NCBI RefSeq assembly: GCF_008923185.1
Contig: NZ_WBMT01000014.1
Coordinates: 124,001 to 188,000 of the forward strand
DNA length: 64,000 bases
Direction of reading: 5' to 3'
Origin: Actinomadura rudentiformis
GTDB taxonomy: Bacteria > Actinomycetota > Actinomycetes > Streptosporangiales > Streptosporangiaceae
The notes below the pieces were generated by a model. That model was not told where the DNA came from, did not search any database, and saw only the letters and a program-made list of their open reading frames with translations. How positions within the stretch are numbered: the first letter of the stretch is position 1; every line of letters starts with the position of its first letter. Below are positions 26,608 through 34,191 of the stretch, one piece after another. The position numbers and the translations under genes were made by a program.

Positions 26608-26641
26608 GTTGAACCATCGTACTAGTTGTACCATAGTACAA
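26608..26641. promoter_or_regulatory. Tandem TetR-type operator upstream of the MFS pump
   Basis: Two 17-bp units in direct repeat: GTTGAACCATCGTACTA (26608) and GTTGTACCATAGTACAA (26625). Within the second, TTGTAC-CATA-GTACAA (26626-26641) is a perfect dyad. They lie 17 bp upstream of the pump start codon, so bound TetR-family dimers would block it. Confidence 0.7.
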
Positions 26642-26991
26642 ATATCTGTCCATGACGGAGCCGGGAGCGCCGGAGCTCGGCCTTCTCTGGTGGGGCCTGC
26701 CCTTTGCCGACTGCGGACCACTTGCCATCACCGACAGTGCCCATGGCAGACCAGACGGCTATCCGCCTGTCCGGAAATACGCTAAATGAACGGCACAATG
26801 TCGAGTCAAGAAGATCGTTGTGGGCTGTCAACTCACATAGATTCATCTCATTTTTGTCACGTTCTGCCGGTGACATGCGGATGTATGTCACCGGCCGATA
26901 GTGAAAAGTCTCCAGGTCACCGTCATGGCCGGGGAGCTCCGGCGTCTTCGCGGCCGGGTGCCCGATCACTTGTACGGCTCCGGACTCGCCC

Positions 26992-27022
26992 TTGACTCAG
27001 GTGATGACGACCTGGTTATGGT
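26992..27022 (+). promoter_or_regulatory. Candidate sigma-70-type promoter of the bac-like operon
   Basis: TTGACT (26992-26997) and TATGGT (27017-27022), separated by 19 bp, lie 105 bp ahead of the bacA-like start. The spacing is slightly long (18 bp if the -10 is read as TTATGG). No other good match is visible nearby. Confidence 0.5.
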
Positions 27023-27075
27023 GTGCCCGCCGACCCCGAGGATGCAGTCGGGAAAACGGCACGCCCCGCACTTCA

Positions 27076-27099
27076 CCGGACCCCTTGTTGAGGGTCCGG
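27076..27099 (+). promoter_or_regulatory. Leader hairpin ahead of the bacA-like gene
   Basis: Perfect 8-bp inverted repeat CCGGACCC / GGGTCCGG with an 8-base loop, 28 bp ahead of the GTG start. It could be a regulator site or a transcript-stabilising or attenuating hairpin; sequence alone does not decide. Confidence 0.5.
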
Positions 27100-27127
27100 A
27101 GAGCATGCCCGAAAGAGGAGTGGGGAC

Positions 27128-27760
27128 GTGTCGGAACTTCGGATCTCTGATCTTGAGATGAGAGCGCTCAAGGAATTCGCTCCCGGCGACTCCCCGGCTT
27201 CCGCAAAGCTCGCGACGCTGGGTCCCGAAGGGAGTAGCAGCGAGTACGTCGCCCGCCTGGTGTCACGTCTCGGCGGTGACCGGGAGGGCTTTTCGATCGT
27301 GCTGGAGGACACGTACGAGCAGTGCCTGGACTCCCTCGCGAACGGGAGCGTCGATCTCGTGCTGGTGGCCCACGCCTACTCCGGGATCAACGCCTTCTAT
27401 ATGAATCCGGCCCTGGAGCCGGCGTTCATATTCCGGGGTAACACACCGGAGTACGGCCTGGCGACCCGGCCCGACTTCATTTTCCACGAAGAGCTGCTCT
27501 ACAGCGACACCGTCGTCACGCATCCCGCGCCGATTCCGTTGCTGGAGCATCATTTCGACCGCCCCGTGAAGTTGGTCACCGTCGATTCCACCAGCCGGGC
27601 GGCCTGCGATGTGGCCGACGGCCTCTACAACATCGCCATCACGAACGAGGAAGCCGTCAAGAAGCACAATCTGAACTTCGTATACAGGTTCTCGCGGATT
27701 CCCATGACGTGGACCGTTTTCTCCCGGCGAAAGGACCGCAATGACCATCCAGACGCATGA
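27128..27760 (+). CDS. bacA: Prephenate decarboxylase, BacA-like
   Basis: Protein of 210 residues of the prephenate dehydratase-fold family that decarboxylates prephenate without aromatising it (BacA of bacilysin, AerD, SalX). Telltale motifs match BacA of Bacillus: TLGPEGSSSEY, VAHAYSGINAFYM, FRGNTPEYGLATRPDF, HPAPIPLLEHHF, STSRAACDVADGL, IALTNE-like IAITNEEA and RIPMTWTVF. The expected product is the endocyclic dihydro-4-hydroxyphenylpyruvate. GTG start with GAGGAG upstream. Its end overlaps bacB by 20 bp, so the two steps are translationally linked. First gene of the operon. Confidence 0.92.
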   Translation: MSELRISDLEMRALKEFAPGDSPASAKLATLGPEGSSSEYVARLVSRLGGDREGFSIVLEDTYEQCLDSLANGSVDLVLVAHAYSGINAFYMNPALEPAFIFRGNTPEYGLATRPDFIFHEELLYSDTVVTHPAPIPLLEHHFDRPVKLVTVDSTSRAACDVADGLYNIAITNEEAVKKHNLNFVYRFSRIPMTWTVFSRRKDRNDHPDA

Positions 27761-28442
27761 GATCCCCTATTTTCCGGCACCCGAGGTGACGGTCCGCGAC
27801 GACGGAAGCCGATTCGAGGTCTATCGGCGCGACAAGACCGAGGTCCGGCTCGTCCGGCTCCCGCCGGATGGCGTGCTGACGAGCCTCTGCCCGCAGCAGG
27901 CACGGGTCGGAATGATCGTGAGCGGCGAACTCTCCGCGACGGCCGGGGGCGTGACCAAGGCGATGAAGGCCGAGGCCGACGTCTACGTGGTTCCTCCCGG
28001 TGCCGAACTGTCGATCGTGAACCGGTCCCCGGCGGAGGCCGTTCTCCTGGAGATCAGGCGCGACCGGTCGCAGGACGACGGCCCCGCGCCGGACACGTAC
28101 TTCCTCGAACCGATCGAGTCGCGCAAGTTCGTCGGGATGGACGTCACGTTCTTCCTGGCCGACTGGATCGAGCTCATGATCGCTAACATTCCCGGCGGCG
28201 GTGAGATGCCTTACCACAGTCACCACCACGAGCAGATCGGGACGTGTCTGGCCGGACGGTACGACATGACGGTCGTGGAGACCAGCCACGAACTGCGGTT
28301 CGGGGCCACGTACTTCTGCGCCAGCCATGAGGGGCACGGCGCGGCCAACCCCCACGCGGAAGAGGCGCGCTCCCTCAACATCTTCATTCCGCCTCGCTAC
28401 CACCGGGTTCCCAAGCAGGAGGCCGAGCGGGAGAGCCGGTGA
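27741..28442 (+). CDS. bacB: Bicupin dihydro-HPP isomerase, BacB-like
   Basis: Double-cupin protein of 233 residues matching BacB, which moves a double bond of dihydro-4-hydroxyphenylpyruvate into conjugation. The C-terminal cupin has the full metal set: GEMPYHSHHHEQIG (two His and Gln) and HGAAN (His), then SLNIFIPPRYHR, nearly as in Bacillus. The N-terminal cupin is altered: where BacB has His-x-His-x3-Gln and a later His, this protein reads LCPQQARVG and AELSIVN, so that metal site is gone (comparison from memory of the BacB sequence). It overlaps both neighbours (20 bp with bacA, 4 bp with bacG). Confidence 0.92.
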   Translation: MTIQTHEIPYFPAPEVTVRDDGSRFEVYRRDKTEVRLVRLPPDGVLTSLCPQQARVGMIVSGELSATAGGVTKAMKAEADVYVVPPGAELSIVNRSPAEAVLLEIRRDRSQDDGPAPDTYFLEPIESRKFVGMDVTFFLADWIELMIANIPGGGEMPYHSHHHEQIGTCLAGRYDMTVVETSHELRFGATYFCASHEGHGAANPHAEEARSLNIFIPPRYHRVPKQEAERESR

Positions 28443-29206
28443 CGCGGGTGGCAGTGGTCCTGGGCGCGAGCCGGGGCATCGGGCGGGCGACGGCCCTGCA
28501 TCTGAGTGCGCGAGGGTATGTGACCGTCCTGTGCGCCCGCGGTGAGGATGCGTTGGAGAAGGTCGCCGGTGAGTGCGCCGGCGCACCAGCAGCCCATGTG
28601 TTCCCGGGCGACATCACGTCCCGGTCCTTCCGAGGGGAGTTCGCCGGCGAGGTCCAGCGCCGGTTCGGCCGGGTCGACGTGCTGGTCAACAACGCGCCCG
28701 GCCCCGCTCCCGGCGCCTTCGACACTGTGGACATCGGCGACATCGGCCCGGCCATGGAACAGAAGCTGGTGCCCTACCTCGACCTGACCAGGTCGTTCGC
28801 GCCGGTGATGGCGCGCAACGGGTTCGGCCGGATCATCAACATCGTCGGGAACCTGGGCCGGGAGCCGTCCCCGGACATGTTCCTGTCGGGGCTGGTGAAC
28901 GCGGCCATCGCGAACGCCAGCAAATACCTGGCGAGCCACTACGCCAGGCACAACGTGACGGTGAACTGCGTGCACCCCGGCACCATCCGGACCCAGCGTT
29001 ACGACCGTGCCGTGGCCCACCTGCGCCAGACCGGCGGGTTGTCGGACCGCGAGGCCGAAGAGCGCCTGGCCCGAGGGATCCCCATGGACCGGCCAGGCCA
29101 GGCGGACGAGGTGGCCGCCGTCATCGGGTTTCTGGCATCCGACGAATCGTCCTACCTCACCGGACAGCAGATCTCGGTCGACGGTGGGCAGTTGAGCTGC
29201 GTGTGA
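28439..29206 (+). CDS. bacG: SDR reductase, BacG-like
   Basis: SDR of 255 residues close to BacG (YwfH), which reduces the conjugated dihydro-HPP to tetrahydro-HPP with NADPH. Shared marks are LGASRGIGRAT, VDVLVNNAPGPAPGAFDT, FGRIINIVGNLGREP, NVTVNCVHPGTI and SYLTGQQISVDGGQ. The Tyr of the usual YxxxK pair is replaced by the BacG-type LVNAAIANASK pattern with Lys kept. The GTG start overlaps the bacB stop (GTGA). In Bacillus this gene sits at the operon's end; here it is between bacB and bacC. Confidence 0.9.
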   Translation: MTRVAVVLGASRGIGRATALHLSARGYVTVLCARGEDALEKVAGECAGAPAAHVFPGDITSRSFRGEFAGEVQRRFGRVDVLVNNAPGPAPGAFDTVDIGDIGPAMEQKLVPYLDLTRSFAPVMARNGFGRIINIVGNLGREPSPDMFLSGLVNAAIANASKYLASHYARHNVTVNCVHPGTIRTQRYDRAVAHLRQTGGLSDREAEERLARGIPMDRPGQADEVAAVIGFLASDESSYLTGQQISVDGGQLSCV

Positions 29207-29220
29207 GGGGAGAACGACCC

Positions 29221-29970
29221 ATGTTCGAGGACACCGTCGTCGTGGTGACCGGCGCCGCGTCGGGAATCGGCAGGCGGACCGCGATCGAGTTCGCCGGGCA
29301 GGGCGCCAAGGTCGTCGTCGCCGACATCGACGGCAGCGGCGGCACGGATCTCGTCGCCGAGCTGAAGGCCGCGGGCCATGAGGCGTTGTTCGTCCGGACC
29401 GACCTGACCGTCGAGGCGGACTGCCGCGAGCTGATCGCCGCCACCGTCGAGACGTTCGGCCGCGTCGACGTCCTGGTGAACAACGCGGGCATCGAGATCT
29501 CCACACCTCTGCACGAGATGCCGGAGCAGGAGTGGGACAGGCTGCTCGACACCAACCTCAAGAGCATGTTCCTGTGCTCCAAGCACGCGCTGCGCGAGAT
29601 GATCAAGGCGCGGAGCGGAGCGATCGTGAACGTCTGCTCGGTGGGCGGCCTGGTGGCCTGGCCCGGCATCGCCGCCTACAACGCCACCAAGGGCGGGGTC
29701 CTGATGCTGACCAGATCGATCGCCGCCGACTACGCCCCCTACAACATCCGCGCGAACTGCGTCTGTCCCAGCATCATCGACACCCCGATGACGGACGCCG
29801 CCGTCGACAACGACCCGGCCGTCAAGGCGGAGAAGGCGAAGCTGAACCCGATCGGCCGCATGGGGACGCCCGAGGACGTCGCGAACGCGATCCTGTTCCT
29901 CGCCTCGGCCAAGTCGTCGTTCACCACCGGTGCCGCGCTCGCCGTCGACGGCGGCTACACCGCCGTCTGA
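29221..29970 (+). CDS. bacC: SDR dehydrogenase, BacC-like (dihydroanticapsin dehydrogenase)
   Basis: SDR of 249 residues closely matching BacC, the NAD-dependent enzyme that oxidises the C7 alcohol of dihydroanticapsin to the ketone of anticapsin. Motifs: TGAASGIG, VVVADIDG, NNAGIEISTPLHEM, SKHALREM, CSVGGLVAWPGIAAYNATKGG (active-site Tyr and Lys), NCVCPSIIDTPM and AVDGGYTAV at the end. It follows bacG by 14 bp with GGGGAGAACGACCC before the ATG. Its presence points beyond tetrahydrotyrosine to an anticapsin-type ketone. Confidence 0.92.
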   Translation: MFEDTVVVVTGAASGIGRRTAIEFAGQGAKVVVADIDGSGGTDLVAELKAAGHEALFVRTDLTVEADCRELIAATVETFGRVDVLVNNAGIEISTPLHEMPEQEWDRLLDTNLKSMFLCSKHALREMIKARSGAIVNVCSVGGLVAWPGIAAYNATKGGVLMLTRSIAADYAPYNIRANCVCPSIIDTPMTDAAVDNDPAVKAEKAKLNPIGRMGTPEDVANAILFLASAKSSFTTGAALAVDGGYTAV

Positions 29971-30001
29971 CCACGTTCGTCACGAGGAACGGGAGGAAAG
30001 G

Positions 30002-31333
30002 TTGGCCGAGGCGCCGGACAAGGCGGGCGACCCCGAGCACACGCCAGGCGGCAAGGACACCGCGCCGGACAGCAGGGAGACCGCGCCCGACGGCAAGGAG
30101 GCCGCGACCGGCTTCCCTTTGCTGACGGTCCTGGGGCTGATGGCGGGGATCTTCGCGGTCGGATCGGAAGAGCTCGTGGTGTCCCCCCTGCTGGTGGACA
30201 TGGCCGAGGCATTCGACACGACCGTGGCGGTGATGGCGCTGTCGGTCAGCACCTACGGCATCGGCACGGCCGTCGGTGCGCTGCTGTTCGCCCCGCTGGG
30301 CGACCGGGTGTCGCGCAGGCTCACCCTGCTGGCCGGGATGGCGGTGTTCATCGTGGGGACCGTCCTGTGCGCGCTGGCCACCGGACCGGGGGTGTTCTTC
30401 ACCGGCCGGGCCCTGGCCGGTCTGGCCACGGGTGCGTTCGTGCCCGCCGCCTACGCCTTCGTCGGCGACCAGATCCCGTTCCGGCACCGCGGCCGGGCCA
30501 TGGGCATCGTCGTGTCGAGCTGGTCGCTGTCGCTGGTGCTGGGCGTGCCGGTGGGTGCCTACATCGGGCAGTGGACAGGATGGCGGTGGACGTTCGGCGT
30601 TCTCTCGATCCTGGGTGCCTTCGTGATGCTCGTCCTGCTGCGGACCAGAGACCAGAGACGGCCTGCGGATGGTCCGCCCGAGGCCGCAGGGCCGGCGGCG
30701 CGAGGATGGACACGCTCGGCGGCCCGTGTGCTCCTGCTTCCGAGGGTGGCGGTGTACGTGTTGGCGACCTTCCTGAACATGCTCGGCTTCTACGGCATGT
30801 ACACCTTCCTCGGCAGCGCTCTGGACTACCGGTTCGGCATCGACAGCCCGCTGACCAGCCTCATGATCCTTCTGTACGGTCTGGGGTTCGCGACCAGCTT
30901 CGCCACCGGCAAATGGGCTGACGACCAGGGCAAGGAACGCGTGCTCGTCGGCCTGCTGGCGGGGCTGGTTCCGGCGCTGGTGGTCATTCCGCTGGTCGCG
31001 CGCTGGACGCCGGTGCTGGTGCTCTGCCTGTTCCTGTGGGGCGCGATGCAGAGCCTGGTCGTCACGCTGCTCAGCACTCTGCTCAGTGAATGCTCACACC
31101 GCCATCGCGGGACCGTCCTCGCCTTCTACAGTCTCGCCACCAACATCGCCGTGGCGCTGGGGGCGGCCCTCCTCGGCCCCCTGTTCACCGCGCACGGGCT
31201 GTCCGCCGTGGGCTGGACCTGCGCCGGGATCACCCTGGTCGCGTTCGGCCTGAGCGGATGGGCCTACCTGCACGGCGACGAACGCAACCCGCCCGATGCA
31301 CGTCGAGAGAAGGTCATGGCCCATGAGGACTGA
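30002..31333 (+). CDS. bacE: MFS transporter, BacE-like exporter
   Basis: Twelve-helix major facilitator protein of about 443 residues, with GDRVSRRLTLLAG after TM2 and GWRWTFGVLSILG later. In Bacillus the same position in the pathway is held by BacE, which exports bacilysin and protects the producer. The start I prefer is TTG 30002, with GGGAGG 5 bases upstream, giving a 40-residue acidic cytoplasmic head; an ATG further in is possible. The next gene's ATG lies within its last codons, so it is coupled. It probably exports the amino acid product. Confidence 0.85.
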   Translation: MAEAPDKAGDPEHTPGGKDTAPDSRETAPDGKEAATGFPLLTVLGLMAGIFAVGSEELVVSPLLVDMAEAFDTTVAVMALSVSTYGIGTAVGALLFAPLGDRVSRRLTLLAGMAVFIVGTVLCALATGPGVFFTGRALAGLATGAFVPAAYAFVGDQIPFRHRGRAMGIVVSSWSLSLVLGVPVGAYIGQWTGWRWTFGVLSILGAFVMLVLLRTRDQRRPADGPPEAAGPAARGWTRSAARVLLLPRVAVYVLATFLNMLGFYGMYTFLGSALDYRFGIDSPLTSLMILLYGLGFATSFATGKWADDQGKERVLVGLLAGLVPALVVIPLVARWTPVLVLCLFLWGAMQSLVVTLLSTLLSECSHRHRGTVLAFYSLATNIAVALGAALLGPLFTAHGLSAVGWTCAGITLVAFGLSGWAYLHGDERNPPDARREKVMAHED

Positions 31334-32510
31334 GCCCGCACAGCGCATCCTCGACCTGCCCAGGAGTTCGTTCGCCACGACCGTGGCCAGGATCGACCGG
31401 CTCGTCAGAGCGGGCGAGGACGTCGTCAACCTCTGCCAGGGAAACCCTGATCTCCCGACCCCACCGCACATCGTCGAGGCGCTGCGCACCTCGGTGCTCG
31501 ATCCGTCCACCCACCGCTACCCGCCCTTCTCCGGACTGCCAGAGCTCAAAGCCGCCATCGCCGGGTGGTACGACAGGCTTCACGGGGTCCACGTGGACCC
31601 CGAGCACGAAGTCGCCATCCTGTTCGGCGCGAAGACCGGACTGGTGGAGATCAGCCAGTGCTTCCTGAACCCGGGCGACATCTGCTTGATGCCCGACCCG
31701 GCGTTCCCGGACTGCTGGGCGGGCGTGGTCCTCGCGAAAGGGCACATGCATCCGCTCCCTCTCCTGCGCGACAACGCCTTCCTTCCCGACTACAGCACCC
31801 TCGGGCCGGCCGTCCTCGACCGGGCCAGGCTGATGTTCCTGAACTACCCCAACAACCCCACGTCCGCGACCGCGCCGCTGGAGTTCTACGAGGACACCGT
31901 GAAGTTCGCGGCCCGCAACAACGTGGTCGTGGCGTCGGACTTCGCCTACGGGGCACTGGACTTCGACGGCCGGCTCCCCGTCTCCTTCCTGGAGGCCGAC
32001 GGAGCCAAGGACGTCGGCGTCGAGTTCATCTCGCTGTCGAAGACGTTCAACATGGCCGGGTGGCGCATCGGCGCGGTCGTCGGCAACCGCGACGTCATCG
32101 CCGCGATCGACCTCATCCAGGAGCACTACTACGTCTCGCTGCCGCCGTTCATCCAGCACGCGGCGATCGCGGCCCTGGCCGGCCCACTGGACTGCGTCCG
32201 GGAACTCGCCAGGACCTACCAGCGACGCCGTGACGTGTTCGTCACCGGCATGCGGGACGCCGGCTGGGACCTGGACACCCCGAAAACCATCTACGCGTGG
32301 CTGCCGGTTCCCGGCGGGGACTCGAACGCCTTCGCCAACGACCTGCTGATCCAGGCGAAGGTGGCGGTGGCACCCGGCCGTTGGTTCGGCGAACATGGCG
32401 ACGACTACGTACGGGTAAGCCTGCTGGCTCCAGAAGACCGGCTCAAGGAAGCCGTCGTCAGACTCGCCGATTTCCGCAGCGGCGCGGGAAGGAAGCCTGG
32501 CCATGGCTGA
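31323..32510 (+). CDS. bacF: PLP aminotransferase, BacF-like
   Basis: Class I/II aminotransferase of 395 residues matching BacF, which converts tetrahydro-HPP to tetrahydrotyrosine. Marks: LCQGNPDLPTPPHIVEALR, FLNYPNNPT, DFAYGALDFDG and the PLP lysine in SLSKTFNMAGWRIG; Arg in DYVRVSLLAP binds the substrate carboxylate. The ATG at 31323 overlaps the stop of the transporter gene, and its own stop overlaps the chorismate mutase start by 8 bp. Transamination here gives the free amino acid before or after ring oxidation. Confidence 0.92.
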   Translation: MRTEPAQRILDLPRSSFATTVARIDRLVRAGEDVVNLCQGNPDLPTPPHIVEALRTSVLDPSTHRYPPFSGLPELKAAIAGWYDRLHGVHVDPEHEVAILFGAKTGLVEISQCFLNPGDICLMPDPAFPDCWAGVVLAKGHMHPLPLLRDNAFLPDYSTLGPAVLDRARLMFLNYPNNPTSATAPLEFYEDTVKFAARNNVVVASDFAYGALDFDGRLPVSFLEADGAKDVGVEFISLSKTFNMAGWRIGAVVGNRDVIAAIDLIQEHYYVSLPPFIQHAAIAALAGPLDCVRELARTYQRRRDVFVTGMRDAGWDLDTPKTIYAWLPVPGGDSNAFANDLLIQAKVAVAPGRWFGEHGDDYVRVSLLAPEDRLKEAVVRLADFRSGAGRKPGHG

Positions 32511-32767
32511 GCCCACTGACGTCCGGACCGAGATCGAAGAACTCCGCGAAGCGATAGACGACCTCGACGCCCGCATCATCGAGCTGGCTCGCCCAGCGCA
32601 CCAGGCTGTCGGGCCGGATCCAGCAGATCCGTGTCGGCTCCGGCGGCCCGCGCATGGTCCTCCGGCGGGAGATGGACATCCTGGCCCGCTACCAGGAGGG
32701 GCTCGGCGCGGACGGCACCCAGATCGCGTTGAACGTCCTCCACCTCTGCAGAGGAGAGCCCCGGTGA
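32503..32767 (+). pseudogene. Chorismate mutase (AroQ type), frameshifted as given
   Basis: The first 28 codons (VRTEIEELREAIDDLDARIIELA) are the start of a small AroQ chorismate mutase. At 32592-32594 (CCC) one extra base moves the frame; the rest of the protein, RQRTRLSGRIQQIRVGSG, GPRMVLRREMDILARYQ and ALNVLHLCRG, lies in the +1 frame and ends at 32767. Read together it is a complete mutase of about 87 residues that would feed prephenate to the BacA-like enzyme. Possibilities: sequencing error, true loss, or recoding. Without a shift the first frame runs straight into the Dabb gene, giving a 184-residue chimera. Confidence 0.82.
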
Positions 32768-33057
32768 TCCGACACGTCGTGCTCTTCAAGTTCAAGCCGG
32801 GAATCGACTGGAACGACCCGCGAGCCCTGGCGGCGGAACGCACCGCCGCCAAGGTCGGCACCGAGGTCCCCCAGCTGCGCGACTGGCGCTACGGGCGCAA
32901 CCTGTCCACCCGGGACATCGCCTACGACTTCCTTGTCGACGGTCTCCTGAACGACATGGAGGACGTCGAAAAATACCTCGTCCACCCCTTCCACCAGGAC
33001 GCGATCCGCCAGTGGCGCGAGATCAGCGATTGGGTCATCGTGGACGTTGAAGTGTGA
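32764..33057 (+). CDS. Dabb-family (stress-responsive A/B barrel) protein
   Basis: Protein of 97 residues starting at GTG 32764, which overlaps the chorismate mutase stop (GTGA). The pattern IRHVVLFKFKPG ... WRYGRNLSTRDIAYDFLVDGLLNDMEDVEKYLVHPFHQDAIR is the Dabb dimeric barrel. Dabb proteins include uncharacterised stress proteins and the plant olivetolic acid cyclase. No Bacillus bac operon counterpart is known to me, so it may perform or assist an added step, for example on the ring enone. It closes the operon, convergent with a small membrane protein gene. Confidence 0.88.
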   Translation: MIRHVVLFKFKPGIDWNDPRALAAERTAAKVGTEVPQLRDWRYGRNLSTRDIAYDFLVDGLLNDMEDVEKYLVHPFHQDAIRQWREISDWVIVDVEV

Positions 33058-33068
33058 CGGCGGACGCC

Positions 33069-33305
33069 TCACCCGTTGTCGCTGCTGCGCTTGCGAGCCT
33101 TGCGGTCCTTGTCGAAGTACTCCTCCGCCGTATAGCTCGAAGCAGGTCGAGACGAGCCGAGCATCTTCGCGATCAAGGTTCCGATGCCTCCCACGCCACC
33201 GCTGATGATCACCATCATGGTCTGGATGAGCAAGACGACGACGGCGCAGCCGACGAAGAACACGATGACGATTCCGACGAGTTGGAGAAATTCCACGGCA
33301 GACAC
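33069..33305 (-). CDS. Small membrane protein, unknown
   Basis: Protein of 78 residues: one long hydrophobic stretch (about residues 8-45, enough for one or two helices), a Gly-rich turn, then a charged tail rich in Lys/Arg. GAGAGGTG lies ahead of the ATG. I do not recognise a family. It is convergent with the Dabb gene, 11 bp away. Confidence 0.6.
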   Translation of the reverse strand: MSAVEFLQLVGIVIVFFVGCAVVVLLIQTMMVIISGGVGGIGTLIAKMLGSSRPASSYTAEEYFDKDRKARKRSSDNG

Positions 33306-33445
33306 CTCTCACAGATCTCCACAACAGACCGTACGACCTCCTCATCAGTTCAAGCCAGCGGCAACATTCGGCTGGCTTCCCGCGTTAGCGCGTAACCGAC
33401 CCGAGCGGCCGGGCTCGAGCTTTGGGGCCGCGAGGCTGTGGAGCT

Positions 33446-34057
33446 TCAGGCCGTTGTCTCGGTCTTACGCCGCCGCCAGTAGTGGGCGGTGACAGCGGCC
33501 AGCAGCGGCGGCCAGGCGAGCATCGGGGCGTAGCAGGCGTTCATCAGCCACAGTGCTGCCCCCTTGGGCTGCACGGCGTCAGCGAAGAATGCGGTGTAGA
33601 TGTAGCCGATGTTGTAGAGCGTCACGCCCAACACTCCGAAAACAGCGGGGATGACTACCGCCAGCGGCCTGATGCGCCGGCCGCCGACGAACGGCACCCA
33701 ACGCGGCCACCTCTCACCCCATGGCTGAATCAGGGCCAGCGTGAGGAACGCGAACATCTCGGTCAGTACACCCAGGGCGACGACATAGACCGAGCCCCAC
33801 CCCGGGGCATGCAACGCATCTATGAACTCCTGGCCAAAGCCCATCGAGTTCCCCCACGCCATCGGCAACCGCCACAACCCTGAGGGGATGGCTGCCAACG
33901 CCGCCGCATGCGCCGCCCACACCGCCCACCGCGGCACGCCCGGCAACGTACGGAACGGCGACCTGCGCTTCGGCCCCATCGAGCGGACCGGGGAGTCTTG
34001 CCCGGGCACCTGTCCGAGGGCGGTCTGCGGGGCAGGAAGGTTCACGGTCGCGCTCAT
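33446..34057 (-). CDS. Integral membrane protein, unknown
   Basis: Protein of about 203 residues with four hydrophobic segments, among them WAVWAAHAAALAAIPSGLWRL, GWGSVYVVALGVLTEMFAFLTL and LAVVIPAVFGVLGVTLYN. It starts at ATG 34057 with GGAGAG upstream. Many actinobacteria have similar proteins of unknown role. No enzyme motif is visible. Confidence 0.75.
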   Translation of the reverse strand: MSATVNLPAPQTALGQVPGQDSPVRSMGPKRRSPFRTLPGVPRWAVWAAHAAALAAIPSGLWRLPMAWGNSMGFGQEFIDALHAPGWGSVYVVALGVLTEMFAFLTLALIQPWGERWPRWVPFVGGRRIRPLAVVIPAVFGVLGVTLYNIGYIYTAFFADAVQPKGAALWLMNACYAPMLAWPPLLAAVTAHYWRRRKTETTA

Positions 34058-34191
34058 CTCAACTCTCCTAAGGGGTGCTTGACCTGGCCCTCCAATACTT
34101 GTGATCACTCCAGCCCCACACCTCCCCCGCCCAGGTGGATCTCGCCTCCGCTCGTTCCCCCGCAGGTACTAACCTCGCCGCGGCGCGCAGG

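Larger units (their letters stand above)
26642..27127. other. Intergenic region ahead of the anticapsin-like operon
   Basis: No convincing gene. It has an AT-richer patch at about 26760-26900 and the promoter and leader hairpin of the bac-like operon at its right end. The region separates the pump unit (reading left) from the biosynthetic operon (reading right). Confidence 0.6.

Noticed and set aside
26622..26969. A 115-codon minus-strand frame between the MFS gene and the bac-like operon
   Set aside because: No family pattern or ribosome binding site; it overlaps the tandem operator.
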